A stretch of 64,000 bases of DNA, from assembly GCA_023078685.1 (NCBI GenBank), contig JALGAS010000008.1:248001-312000 (forward strand). Direction: 5' to 3'. Source of the DNA: Neopestalotiopsis rosae (Eukaryota; Ascomycota; Sordariomycetes; Amphisphaeriales; Sporocadaceae). Below the pieces are notes generated by a model that saw nothing but the letters and a program-made list of their open reading frames with translations, did no database searches and had not been told where the DNA came from. Below, one piece after another: positions 1 through 12,800 of this stretch (within the stretch, counting starts at the first letter, position 1; each line of letters starts with the position of its first letter). A program made the translations under genes and the position numbers.

Positions 1-1226
1 GCCAGCCGGATCTGTCCACATAGGAACGCAGGGCGTATATATATTGCGTTGAGTATACAACCGTGGCGCAGCCGATGCCGATCCCGCCGACAAGGTAGAT
101 GAGGAATAGCCATTTAATGAGGACTCGGAGATGTGTGTTAGTATGGATATATGGTTGTAGCCGAAAGGCGAGATTCTGTCTCCACCCCGGTCTCTTTTGG
201 CCTCGACGGCAAAATCGAATGAACTCGGCGATGATTGCAGCTCCGTAGAAGAGTAAAGTGACGAGATACCAATTCCACCCTTGAATGTGATTCCGCGGTG
301 TGCTCTGCAAGAGTGCACCGTTGAAGAACTTGTCCGCGCTCGAAGTTGAATCGCGGAAAATATCCGTCAGATGCGCATCCTCATTCTGGAAACAAGCGGC
401 TGGCAAATACATGGCTGAACCATTCTCGATTGTGTCCTCGGACGGCACTCCAGTGGGAAATGGCGCATCGCTTTGAGCATTTTGGTTCGACATCAGAACT
501 CCAGTAAGGATGAAAACGCCGGATACGCAAAGAACTCGAGCCAGGGCCAACAGCGGAAACTTCCAGTAATTGCGAATCTGTCGTTCAGTCAGTTAGGGCT
601 CCAAAAACTGGTGCATACACGAGCCACATACAATAGTGACACTCATCAGATGAGTGGCACAAGTCAGAAGCATGAGGTTGGCCACGATATTGTAATGGTA
701 CGCTGATATCGAACACCCTCTCCAGTATCGTAAGGTGAGAGCGTAAGCAGCACCCGTGAAAATCTGCTGGTCACTACAGGACTGGAGCAGAGCTTCAAGG
801 ATGTCGGTCAACGTGCGCTTCTTGGGCGGCAATCTTGCTCTCCTAACACATTGAAGGCTTTAGCACAGAGTCATTTGTCAAATAGGAGCGACACATACTC
901 TTCGGGTTTCATGCGTTTCCATTTCATGGTCTTTTGGAGTTGTCGCAATACATCGGCAATACTGATCAACATGGCGAACGCAGTAACTCCGACAAAGACG
1001 CCGAGAACCTTGACGAGTCAGCAGAAATCAGTGAGTATAGATGCGATCCACAAACCCCAATGCCTGCGATATCCGGGTCTGTTTCAACCTGCCCTTTCTC
1101 AGCGCCTCCAATGGACTTGAAAATCAAAGTATCATTGTTGCCGGTATTGTTGTAAGTCTCAAGATTGCAATCAATCGTCACATTATAGTGCGACTTGCAG
1201 GTTGGAACAGAGACGTATGACCCCAT
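1..1226 (-). CDS. Uncharacterised multi-pass fungal membrane protein (3' end beyond window)
   Basis: Exons on the minus strand, in order: 1226-1056, 1008-899, 842-632 and 577 to the window edge. The introns at 1009-1055, 843-898 and 578-631 have GT..AG ends and keep one frame open for about 356 residues. The N-terminal stretch of about 55 residues is polar, with several N-x-T/S sites, and is probably lumenal or extracellular. At least five hydrophobic segments follow, including VLGVFVGVTAFAMLISIAD, NIVANLMLLTCATHL, WYLVTLLFYGAAIIAEF and LIYLVGGIGIGCATVVY. The CSDQQ motif followed by YHYNIVANL and THL resembles a widespread, unnamed family of filamentous-fungal membrane proteins (from memory, not searched). 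The start was chosen at 1226 as the first ATG of the open exon. Function is unknown. The end lies outside the window, so total length cannot be stated. Confidence 0.75.
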
Positions 1227-4200
1227 TATGGCAGTTTAACTCTCGAAACGATGCATCAGAGGCTCACGACTGACAAATGATGACAGTTTGAGGGCATCGA
1301 CCCAGTTTATCAGTGATTGTGTCAAGTAGATGGGATGTTGGCGGTCAATGGGACCGAACTCAGAGCCTTGCAGCTCCGCGTTATGCTCTTGAGGGGAACC
1401 CCCCTGCCGATATCTATTTTCATCCTCCAAAACCTTCACTGCACAGGCTCTGTACAACATGGCGATGCTGTATACCATCCCGCAGCAATCACTGCATTCG
1501 ATAAGTTTACAGATAACCAAACTTGCAACCCCCTTGAAGCCAGAATAGGATCAAAAAGGGTGTCACCGATGGGGATAAGAAGGGTGTCACCAGTATGATT
1601 TCAACTGGATTGGTAATACACGGCCCCCAGTTTATGTGACTGAGGACACCACTTGATGAAAATTGATCCAATACTCATGGCATCTTGGATTATGTTGCTT
1701 TGCAAGTCAGTTGATCCGTCCGACTTGTGAGACTCGATTTCTGCAAAATCAGATTTCTCTGTTGATCAAGGACTTGTCACAGCAAACTCTGTGGAAATTT
1801 GAATACCAGGAACATGTTTGTAGCGACAAGACTAAAGATAGAAGAAGACGGCTCCTCGCCGCTCGGCTCGACATCAAGTTGCGCGACCATGGACCGAAGC
1901 GGCGGCGCAGCAGACAGGGTTTTGTTCTACTCAGGGTCAAGCAACCAAGGGCTGAGCAACCATGACATCGGTCACTTTACTGCTTGTGGCTTTTTGCAGC
2001 GGCGCAGCCCCATGAATATTGTTTCATCCTGTGGATATATCAACTGCCGTACAACCACACAACGGCTGCGAACATTGAATGATAGGCGTCTCTTCATACC
2101 AAAGACGGGATCCCAGTAATGCACGCCGGCATGCAGCTTATAGAGCGTACTGCAGTACACAAAAAGTCAAGACGAGGCTGGCTGTTGAGGTCAACGTGAT
2201 TTTGGGCCATCACCTGACGAGCTTCCCTGCTCTGATTGCTCATTAGAAATCAGAGGTTGCATTGCAGCATTTTTTGGGATTGATAAGCTTCAGCCGTGCC
2301 TCGTTCAAACGTGCGTACCACCTACGATGTATATGCCCGTGGACAACACTGACTGGTTCTACCACCATTTGCAATCATCACGCTCTCTTACACACTCATT
2401 CGCATGGAGACACATACACATGGATATGGCCCATTTCCTCACGTACCAATGTAGCCGAACGTTTGTTCTCAGTGCACTGCGCAAAATCGCTTTCCTCCGA
2501 TGGACACAACGATCATTCAGGCTGACCCGTCAGTTCTCAGCTATTTAACGACGTATCATGGGGAAATCCGAATACCAAACTATGAAGGGCAAGTATTGCG
2601 AAGAGTTGGCTACCAGAAGTATACGAGATGAGGCTCTGACCCCTTCTTCCTTCCAAAAAGTGACAATACAATCCAAAAGATCAGCCGCAGCCCCCAGTTC
2701 GAGATAGTGTGTGTACATCCGTCTAACTGTCTGTAACACACAGTGTAAGCGGGCACCACCAGCAACTCTGTCTGCCCATTCTTCTGACAGGTCAATTCGT
2801 TGGAGCCGAGCGTGAGATTGAATCCCTGCACATGCATTCTTGCATCAACTTGGCCCGCGGGGTTTGCTGCCCACAGCCTTCGCTCTCATTGGCGGCCCGC
2901 CGTGTCTCCAAGAGATATATTGCATACACTATCCGTCCAGCATCGTGGGGGCTGCGCTTGGGCAGCAATTTATCGCGATAGGATGTGGATTGGGACAAAT
3001 GCGGCTCTCCTCCCTGCAAGACCCGATGCTACAGAGGGATCGGCCGGCTGCATTCGCTCGCTCGCTCCCATACCTCTCATGGGCCTCTCCCCTTCAATCT
3101 CCCTCAATGATATTCTCATCGACGAGGCTGGGGCTGGATGGGTGCGCTTGCAAGACTGAGAGAATTGGTCGGAAAGAGGCAAATTCATGTGTCGATCAAC
3201 AAATAGATTGGCACAACGAGGCTCTGCGGGCGTGGTCTGACCTTAGGTAGCAGCTCCAGTCTGACGTCTCACGCGGCAACGTTCAAGGTTGTATGACGCC
3301 TGTTGCTCTGCTGGTCTGGGCTCGGGTTGCAACAGAAAGGTCGTGCAACGTGCTATTTGCTCACGTGGAACTGAGTGCAGACAGAACACAGGTCGACGGC
3401 AGTTTCAAATCATCTGTCATAGGCTGCTTTGCATCATGTCGCCCAACCTGGCTGTTGTACGAGATGGCCGCACGCTATACCGGCGCCATGATCACACTCG
3501 ACCTTGTGCACGGCGAAACACGGCGGGAAACAAACCAGGAATTCGGTCAGCAGTCACTAGTATACCTGCAATTTGACCAGTGGAACTCGAATGTCTGGTG
3601 TTAGTTCGGATGTAGTGACGGCGTCCCTCACTACTGTTACCAGGAGCTTTCTGATGTCACAAGGCATGAATGAAATGGAACGAGTACTGTAATGTAGGAG
3701 TTGGCAAGTGTGCGTGTCGCACCTTAATTGTAGTCTACCTATTCTGGCAGTCTTTCAACTACTGCTGCTGCTCAATCGAGAGCCTAGCAATGATGCAAGA
3801 CAACCTGAAAAGACGACAACTCCGCGAGACAGGGAGTATCCAACTACCCAAACAAATAGATACAAGAAACAGTCCGTTTGTCTCGTCCATGCCTGCGAAA
3901 CGAGAACAAGTGAGGACATGTCCAGATTTCCTTCTTCCTGATTAACCCAGCCCAATCCGGTCCAGTCCAATCCCTGAAAAGAAGAACTCCGCGCTAAGTC
4001 AGATAGACAACCTGGTCCCATACTGAGTTCTACCCGTCTGTATGTAGCCATGATGACATCAAGCCCATCATGCTCCCTCACACCTCCGCTGAAATGCCGC
4101 GCTGAAAGGGCCGAACTCCGATGCCGTCCCCGTAGTACTCCTGCGCCGTTTTGTAAATGCTAATGCCAGTGCGTCGATAAGTCATGATGAAAAAGCAAAA

Positions 4201-4782
4201 CCGGAACCATTGAAAAGCAAAACTCAAAAACTCCACTCATGCTACCAATGCTTCTTCGGAGCCCAGTGCCATCCGAGACTCCTCGCGGAGACTGGCAATC
4301 TAATCGCTCGTGATCGTCGTTTGTCTGTCCTCCTGTTCCTCAACGATGCCAGCTCTGTGGCTTTGTTGGATTTGTAAAACGTTGAATATTCATACATGTT
4401 CCCATGATCCAGGATCAGATCTGGAAACGGCTCATCAAGAGTCGCCATCTGATAGCCTTGCCTATTCGAGGTATAGATTTGGCCTCGAAGTCGAGCAACG
4501 TAATCCCCGTTGACCCCAGCCCGCGCCCTCAAGAGGTGAAAGAGCAAGACATTAGAAATATTGTAGGAAAAGCGAGCCCGATCAAACAGAAAAAGTGTAT
4601 GAACTGAAATAATCGTGAAATCGGAACTGCGTGTTGTCGAAAGGTTGCGAAGAAAAAAATAGAAGCAGATTTTTTTAGTCTTTATAAATCATTTTTCGTT
4701 ATAATGTTCGTTTGAAATCGTGTGACCGTGACTTGCCGAAGATGTCTTGTTGCGGTCATTGGGGGTTGGAACGTGGCGGCAG
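1227..4782. other. Gene-poor intergenic region, about 3.6 kb
   Basis: It lies between the 5' end of the membrane-protein gene and the 3' end of the zinc-finger gene, which are in tandem on the minus strand. Only short open frames overlapping on both strands occur, and none shows a recognisable domain or a convincing splice pattern. It contains the upstream repeat at 1556-1591 and, near 4540-4740, AT-rich sequence that probably belongs to the 3' untranslated region of the zinc-finger gene. Confidence 0.5.
1556..1591. repeat. Direct repeat of a 12-bp motif upstream of the membrane-protein gene
   Basis: AAGGGTGTCACC occurs at 1556-1567 and again at 1580-1591, 24 bp apart. It lies about 330 bp upstream of the ATG at 1226 (minus strand). 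The spacing of a little over two helical turns would suit paired regulator binding, but that is inference. Confidence 0.4.
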
Positions 4783-6986
4783 TCATTGGGAGTACATCAT
4801 TCCGTCGTAGTGCATATCGCCAACGTTGCTCATGGTCTCACCATAGTTGGCCATGCTGGGCGTGATGGTATCGTTGCTGGAGACAACGCTGCCATACTGC
4901 GGCATGTGCCCATTCCAAGGGTACGAGCCTGGGTACTCGGTGAAGCCAGCCGAGGAAATGAGCTGCTGACTGTTGTAAAGCGGTACCATACCGTGGTTCA
5001 TGTTGAGCTGCGCGGGATACATGTTGGGAAAGGTGATCTCTGAGACGAGGCCACCAGGGGTGAGTTGTGCCATGGGGTACTCGACAGACATTGGGTTCAT
5101 GTTGTTGTCGAGGTCGATTTCCATGTCAGCATTGCTAGGGTCAACAGCGTTCTCGTCATCGTTGTCCTCGTCAGAGTCAACCTTGGAGTCGTCCTTATTG
5201 ACCCAGATCTCTCTCATCCAGTTCTTGAGCTCTGCCATGGGAGGAAAGTCACCACCGCCCTTGCCGCCGCGCTTGTCATCGTCTTTCAAGCCGCCATTGG
5301 CCCCCTTCTTAGCGCGGGATGGCTTTTCCTTGAAGTGGGTACGACGAAGATGGGCAGCAGCGTTGTAGTAAGCACCGTACTTCTTCCCAGCCTTACAGGC
5401 CTTGCACTTGTCCAGAGGGTTGATGACGGCGACGCCCACGGGCAGGTTGCGGGTGGCCGGGTCGACACAAACCCACTTTCTGACCATGCCGTGTTCCGGG
5501 TGCTTGGCATCGCGATGGCGACGAAGTTCATGTTCGCCGCGGAAGCCCTCTGGATGGTCGCTGCACTTTTCACAAAACACCTTGGGCTGGCGTGGGCGCA
5601 CGTACTTGGCCTTGGTGATGGCAGCTTTGCCGTCTTTTTTACCGGAGTGGCCGTCGGTGGCCTTTTGCTCAGTGGCTGGCTTGGGCTTCAGCGCAGCAAT
5701 ATTGCGGTTCTGGCGGTGGAGGGTCTCCTTAGCACGAAAGCGTAGCGACGATGCGGACTTGTTGCTAACTGCGCTGGCGTTTGATGCAGAGCGGGACATT
5801 GCTTGGGACACGGGCCCGTCCTCGGCAGTGGTGGAGTGGCCATAGGAGCTAGAGTAGAGACTAGAGCCCACGCCGTTCAGATCCTCGTCGGCCGGCGAGT
5901 TATGCTTGCTCAAAGGCGAGTTCTGACCGCTACTAGTCATCGCATAACGCGGGCTGCCGAGATGAGATTGATCCGTGCCTTGATGCGAGCCCAACTGCAT
6001 CATATGCATGGCTCCTCCGACCGACTGGTTGTCAAACAAGCTGCTGTTCTCCCGGGTCATTGGCGCTGTGTCTGGGGTCATGCCAGTTGTCATTGATCCA
6101 CAGACAGAGACACTGGATGGATGCCATTGATGGGACGGCATGTCCGAGAAGCGCAACTGGCCAGCTGGCATGGACGTGCTGTAGATGTTGGCGTTGGCAG
6201 CATCGTGAAGGCCTTCGAGATTTGCGAAGTAAGTTTCGGGATCCAGGAGCTTCGACTCGGCCACGGTGCTGAGACCATTATTGATGTTCATGGCGGACAT
6301 GGCAGTCCGGGCTCTGGGCCGGGCGGGCGATGCGTGCATGGCGGCCATGTACGCAGCAGCGCTCTCATTGCTGCTGAGGTACTGCTGGGCGGCAGGATTC
6401 GACTTGGGCGGAGGCGTAATGGGTCCGCTGCACATGAAAGGGCTGGCTGACTGGGTTGACATATTCGAGGCGGTGCGGTGCATTTGGTGATGCGATGACA
6501 TGTTCTGATGCGACAGCGTCCTCTGCTGCTGAATGCCCTGGGAAGGCAGGATCTGTTCGTTGGTGTAAGCACTATTGACAGGATATTTGTGTTGTATACC
6601 CAATGCAGACAGGTATACAAGCCCAGGTGATCATAGTAGTAACCAGCACTTACCGACTGTGGGGCCATGGGGAAAGTCTGGCGGGCCTGCAGGCTGCCAT
6701 GGCTGCTGCTAAGACCGGCACTCCGAGGAATCGACTTTCTTCGGGAAAACATGTCTTGCTGATCAAAGGGTAGGGCGGCTTGTGGCAGACTAGACAGTTG
6801 AAACTCGTAACCTGGCGACGGCACATCGAGGCTACTCATGGCTGGACTGGACGCCGGCTGCAGTGGAGATTGCTGGCATAGGCTTTGTTGCGTTTGCAGG
6901 CTCGACATGTGTTGTTCTTTTCGCAGTTCGTGGCCAAGCATCTGCATATCGACGGGATCTTGAGTATGGTGGTTTATGAAATTCAT
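4783..6986 (-). CDS. Atypical C2H2 zinc-finger transcription factor
   Basis: Exon 1 is 6986-6654 and exon 2 is 6552-4783. The intron 6553-6653 has a GTAAGT donor and an acceptor after GAACAG, giving a 700-residue protein. The first 430 residues are rich in Gln, Ser, Pro and Met and look disordered, as in activation domains. The DNA-binding region is at about 437-518: CEKC followed by HRDAKH, then KWVC, then CKAC followed by NAAAHLRRTH. Both fingers have longer Cys-to-His spacers (about 14-15) than the classic 12. A basic stretch, a Lys/Gly-rich linker and an acidic segment (DSDEDNDDENAVDP) follow. The arrangement matches a fungal-specific C2H2 group by eye, but I cannot assign a named orthologue. 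The product is expected to be nuclear. The acceptor was chosen because other AG sites break the frame. Confidence 0.72.
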
Positions 6987-7706
6987 TTTTGTATATGTGC
7001 CGGGAGAAGATTGGTGAGAGATGATAGTCGAAGATGAGGCGGAGAATAGTCGTATGGGTTGAGAGAGGAACGAAGCAAAACGGCCGAGTGCGTTGTTCCG
7101 AAGAGGGTAGGTAGTGTTACACAGCCTTGTCCGGGTTCAAAAAGTTGGATCTCTCCTTGGTCAGCCGTTGGGTATCGACGGTACTATTTGCAGGTGGTTG
7201 TGAGAGAGCAACACCTAATCCAGCAAGGGTGAAGCGATGGAGGAGAGAAAGTTGAGTAGTAGTAGACGAGCGAATGTGGAAGCGAGATGGTACAGGACGA
7301 AACGATGAGTGCAACCAAAGAAAGAGAATATTGCACAATAGAGTTGGTAGTAGTACAGCTTGGTACTGTCAAGTGCCTATATCTGTTTGATGAAGCATCG
7401 AATTAGAAGGCAAGAGATGTTTCGAGGTCAGGACTTGATGGGCGATGAATGGGGATTATGTATCGGGGCGTGCTTGTTGATGAGGCTTTGACAGATCAAG
7501 TGGATGGCAGTTAGCCAGCAGCGGAAACAGCAGCCAGGGTTGCTGCCAGGCCATGTGGGTCGAGCCTGGCACTGGGCAATCGGTTGATTAACTTCTAGGA
7601 TAGGTACCTTGGGTATCTAAAAGCCATTAGGCCCATTTTAGGGTCCCCAGAAGGTCGGTATGGATATGTGTGGTAGAGGTAGTATGTTGTACGTCCTCTG
7701 GCTGGC

Positions 7707-7775
7707 TGTAGGTAGGGTATGTAGGCTGGGATTGGGCGAGCCAGGTAAAGTAGGTAGGTAAGGTAGGTACGGTAC
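7707..7775. repeat. GGTAGGTA-rich patch
   Basis: Tandem-like GGTA/GGTAGGTA units, including a run at 7751-7770. The same word (or TACCTACC on the other strand) recurs at 16222-16412 and 48834-48849, always in gene-free DNA. Confidence 0.5.
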
Positions 7776-9846
7776 ACTGCAGTATTTTAGTAAGTAAGGA
7801 AGAACAAGCTAAGCTAACTGGTACCAGACATACAACATGAATCCATGTCATCCCGGCATGGCCTCGCATAGGCGTACTAAGGTACTGCAGATGCGCTAGC
7901 ATTAGTTAGTCCACTACTACAACAAGAATTTGTGTGTTGTGTTTTCATGTATTAATTATTGTTATGATTAATTATTATTATCATTCTGCGCGTATTTTTG
8001 GCAACTTGAATAAAGTCGATTGTCAGCTAGCATCCATACAGAGTGTGTAGACCCAAAGTTTTGTACGCGTGCCTTGATGAGCCCCGCTAGAGAAGGTACA
8101 AACATGTACGATTTAATCGGGGATATGGCATACGTTCGGCAATGCGCGGACAAATCGCAGTCAGACCACCACCTCTATGGACCTGGTACCCAATCGACGA
8201 AACCCCCCCCAGACATACCAGGTCGTTTAGATCGTCACTTGTGATTGACTGACTGAGTGACTGTGCTGCACATTTGATTTGTCGTTTGTTTCGTTTTGGC
8301 ATGTACCTCTGGAATAAGGTGTGTACAACCAGATAGGTCAACTAGCAGTAGGGTTGGGCATGCAAATGCTGTGACCATGAGCGGCGTCCGTATACGGCCA
8401 GTCTTTGCGTACTTCACTTTACTTGACTTTACTTAGATGAACTGCAGACCACCGGCCTATGATCCGCTGCGGGTTGGTTTTCACGAGACCCTAGATCTTT
8501 TCCCACTCTTGACCCGAAGCGTACCTCTGATGAGCATATGCGGAAACATCAAAGACTGGGAAAGAGGCGGCAGCGCTTGAACCAGCGAATGAGGGCAGAT
8601 AGTAAGGCATTGTTGAAAAGGAAGTGCTTCTTTTTCTGCCCTTCCGCGATACGATCTCCAGCGGCCAAAGGAGGGCCTCAAGGTTTGCATGCTGACCCGT
8701 CTGGTTCTTTGGTGGAATGCTCGGGCCACGAATGAATGGATGACAGAACGGCGCGCCGGCAGCCAAGAAGAACACGCCAAGTCAAGCCAGGCACCTTTCG
8801 ACATAGATACAATACATACTCACAAACAGCATGTCTATCGACTGCTTACCTGCTTGCATACACTCATGGCGCGCCAGCAACCCCTAGTCTGGTGGTCGAG
8901 TCGCTATGGGGAGCCCATCAGATCCCCAATCATCAATTTTTCTGTTCTGGAATTGGCTAGACGGCCAGGTCAGCAGGCTGCTGGGTTCTGTGCGGACGAG
9001 CGGGAGCCTTTTGCCCACTCAAGCCTTACGAGGAAGGATGGAATTATTGCCGCCTCCACAGTTTCTTGTCCGTGAGTATGGTGCCCCAGTTTCATCGTCA
9101 TCGCGATAACCTCCGCTCTGGTCCCTGCCTACCCTGCCCTATCCTGCGTACTATTGCACACAGCAGAAAGAGGCAGCAACTTTACATACACCTTTGCTCA
9201 AGCTTGCCGCGATTGACGCTATCTTCCCAAAAGGCCGGGCAATGCATGCATACTGTTTGAGAGTCACGAAATTCGTGCGACAGCTCATTCGCCCTCGCCG
9301 TTCTAAATCGAAACAGATCTTGCTCCATCAAATCATCCCGCAATTCCATCCAGTGTCCAGACAGCATAGCACAGTGAATAAAATATGCCTTGTACCAGCA
9401 AAGATCAGATTGCCGAACATCTTGGATAGGGATGCATAGTATGATTTCGTGCTTTTCCATTCCCAGCCTATCCTCGTTTTCTCAAAGATCCCTCACCTCC
9501 AGGTTTGATTATGATCATGATGTAAATGTCTGTCTGTGTGGCTGTGTGTCTTACTATCTCTTATCTCCGTCCAATCCATCACCGTGTATTCAAGCTCATA
9601 CTGTTTACTGATTGCATCTCGAATATATTGCCCTGATCGCTGAACTCAGAAAGGGCATACTCGGCTCGTAAACTTGGGGGTTATGTCTTAGGTGCTAGTA
9701 TGTGCGAGATAGACATTGGATCATACTACTAGTACTGCTGCATCATACCAGCAGGATAGCTGGAGCTCATTTTCTGGGGTGCGCCCACTGAAGCTAATGC
9801 AAGACTATATGCATGGTTGTTGCAGATGAATGCTATCCAGTAGCAG

Positions 9847-9858
9847 CTAGGTACCTAG
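9847..9858. repeat. 12-bp palindrome CTAGGTACCTAG
   Basis: Perfect inverted repeat centred on GGTACC, in the gene-poor region. A related palindrome lies at 16361-16372. Confidence 0.4.
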
Positions 9859-12800
9859 GTTAGCTTCATGAGCGTTGCTCTCTCTCCCTCTCTTCCTGCA
9901 CTTTGTGCGCTGGGTGTTGGATCGTATTTCCGGTACCTGTAATGACTATTGCCAGTGAACTCTATCTCCTTCACTCTTTCCCTTTTCGTCCTGCTTACGC
10001 CAGGTGAACAAGTCAGTCTTTGCAGTTAATTAGCGGCGACAGTTATTACTAGTAGATCAACAGGGATGGCGGCACACCCGCAAGTTAAGATCCTTCAATG
10101 ACGCAGGGCAGTCCCCAGCACGGTCTCCGAACTGCGGAATTCATTACTGTTCCTACGTACTACTATTACCACTCTGAACCTTGTCCATCTGCAAAATAAA
10201 GTGTTTGGACGTATTTCTCATCAATCTTGGTCATTAACTTACTTGGTTTGCTCGTCATCTGTCCAACTGCCTACCTACGCTATCTTGGACTGTTTCGTCG
10301 GGACTTCCGTTGAACTACCTAATCGCTTTGTCTATATGTTTAAACTTGGATCTACTATTCTGAACGGTCGAAAGCTATAGTCAGCTAACAGTTCGTGGGT
10401 ATCTAGCTTGGTTTGACCTGCTCAGATTGTCTACTGTTGATTGTGTGTGCTGGCGCGCTTAAGGTTGGGCAGGAGCTGAGCATGAGGTACTTTACAGGCT
10501 AAGGTATAAACAAGCCCTTGGGCCACGATGCATGGACCAGAGTCGAGTCCATGCTGGCACCCCAAGACGCACACGTCCAGAATTGACCGAGAGATCCAAA
10601 ACCATGGCGTCCTTCTAGAAGATGACCAGAATCCAGCTTGTTTACGCGCCATTAATTCAATCACAATTCCAGAACACCACCATCATCATGGCTTTCTACA
10701 ATGACGGTCCACCCGAAGATGTTTCTCCACTTCCACAAATAGCCCACCAGATCTCGAGCTGGTCAGGACTGGCAAACGGTAGTAGATCTCCATCGTCTCA
10801 TCTGACATTTGGGAACCTTTGAAACTTGTAGTGTTGTATACTGCCGAAATACAAAGAAACCATGCGGCATTAGATCCGCGTCTGGACTTGCCGGAGGATC
10901 TGATCTGGGATGGAGACGCGCACCGGACCTGTCCCTGGCGGAACTACCGTCTTGGTGACCTGTCCCCAATACTACCAAAACTACCACCTGTGTATTTTAC
11001 TCCGAGCTAACTAAGTGAAGGTAGTCAGAAGTTAGAATTGCTCGTAGAGTGCTGTCTTATTCCTGGGCGTTTACTAAGACCCTGCCAAGCTCATCCGGAA
11101 GAGAAACATGTCGATGATGCAACACGTAAGCAGCGACAGCCGTTAGAACTAGTGTTGGTGATCAAAACGGCTTTTTTTCTCCCCTACGGACTTCTTCAGA
11201 GACAGGCTCTCATGCTGGCGAATATGTTCTAATGAGTGGTAGCACAGCAGGTAGTAATAGTGCCATCGCCTACGGTTGGTTCTTTGCTGTTGCATATGCA
11301 CATGATCGAACTCTCCAGCTGAAAGCAGCACCTGGAGGCTAGTAACAACCACAGGCTGCGGATCTACTGTAGTAATCCACGTTCAGACCATCATAGTTCG
11401 ACTGGGACTTTCAAGTGGCATGAACGAGCATTTCCGGTGTCATCACATCATCGGCAAACAGCCTCAAGCCCGCAGATGAGATTTCTTTCAGCCTCTCTCG
11501 TCCATGTCCCATCTCGCGTCTCATCAATGGGTGTTTACTGCTTGGGCGCGCAATGCTGAACAAAGATGCACACCATGGCCTGTCGAGTATACGGGTCAAA
11601 CTCAATGCGGTTAGTAGTAGATCTTGCAGACTAGCCAGCTGTCATGGCGTTATGATCAGCGACAGCAACGCGGCAAAAGTGACCATTCTCGTCGGATCGA
11701 ACCAGAGATGGGCTCAGCACGTGTGCTGCTATTGAGCGCGGGCCAAGGCAGAATAGAAAGACCGAACCAGTGAGTGTCATGATGGTGGTCCAGTCGGCTA
11801 TAAAGCGAGGGTGTGCATGGCAGCATAAGGGAAAAGAGATTATGTCTGCGCAGTAGCACACTGTGGGTGACAACGTTGGCCCTGCTTCCAGTGACTGGCT
11901 CTTTTGAGTTGGCACTGGGCTATGCTCGGCATAGTGCGTTGCCCATTGGCTTTCGACACGTCTCTCAAAGTGAGGCGACCGCTTGTCGGCATTCGACTGG
12001 TCCCTAATCCCTGCTAGACTTATAAGGCCTACAGAGAAGACAAAAGAAGGGAAACGATGAGAACAAGATGCCCAAAAAGTCCTACTACAATAAATAATCA
12101 AAAATAAATGAAAATCAACAATGTATTCTAGGCAAAGTAGGAATCCAGAGACAAATTCTTGCAACTCTCCATCTGGTTCTGGGTCTTGGCTACCGAAATT
12201 TGTCGCGATTGTACACAGTATAGAGTATAGTCAACAGCTAGCTAAATCAGGAAAAAGCCACAACGCGCGACACTATACGAGCTCAAACAAGGGTTTACAC
12301 ATGCCCCTGCTACTGTGCGCATATACAGGCAGCAAAACTCAAGTTGAGCTTTTGCTACATACTGTGTCTTACAGCCTACAGAGGATCATTATGTCCGATA
12401 CCCAGAAACAGAAGGGAGAAAACTGACATCCGTGCTTTCGTGCAACGCTGCCCAGTGCCGACCAGGAAATCCTGTCCAGTATCGTACCAGGCAGATCCCG
12501 TGTACTCCAGATTATCATGTCCCCGACTGTTTCCCAGCCAGTCAGCCAGTGTCCAGCAGTGCCTGACCCTTCCGTGACTTCCGGATGCGAGGCCGGGATC
12601 CCTCGCAGAGCTTCAGGTACTCGACAAGTTGATGCGTTTCCATCAGGGTTATCGCCAGATACTGGGTTCAACGCTGGCCGGCACGTGCTCCTCTCTCCGG
12701 CTTGTTGACCGACCACGCACCGATTCAAATTTTACCATCCCCTCGTTTCATCGCATCTTTTAATGGAAATCCTTCTCAAAGTCGCGCTGCGATTCCGGGC

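Noticed and set aside
5065..5745. 226-codon open frame on the plus strand
   Set aside because: Antisense shadow of the C2H2 zinc-finger gene, whose zinc ligands are clear on the other strand.
11631..12164. 177-codon open frame on the minus strand
   Set aside because: Isolated, overlaps open frames on the other strand, and shows no domain, splice context or signal that fits a gene.
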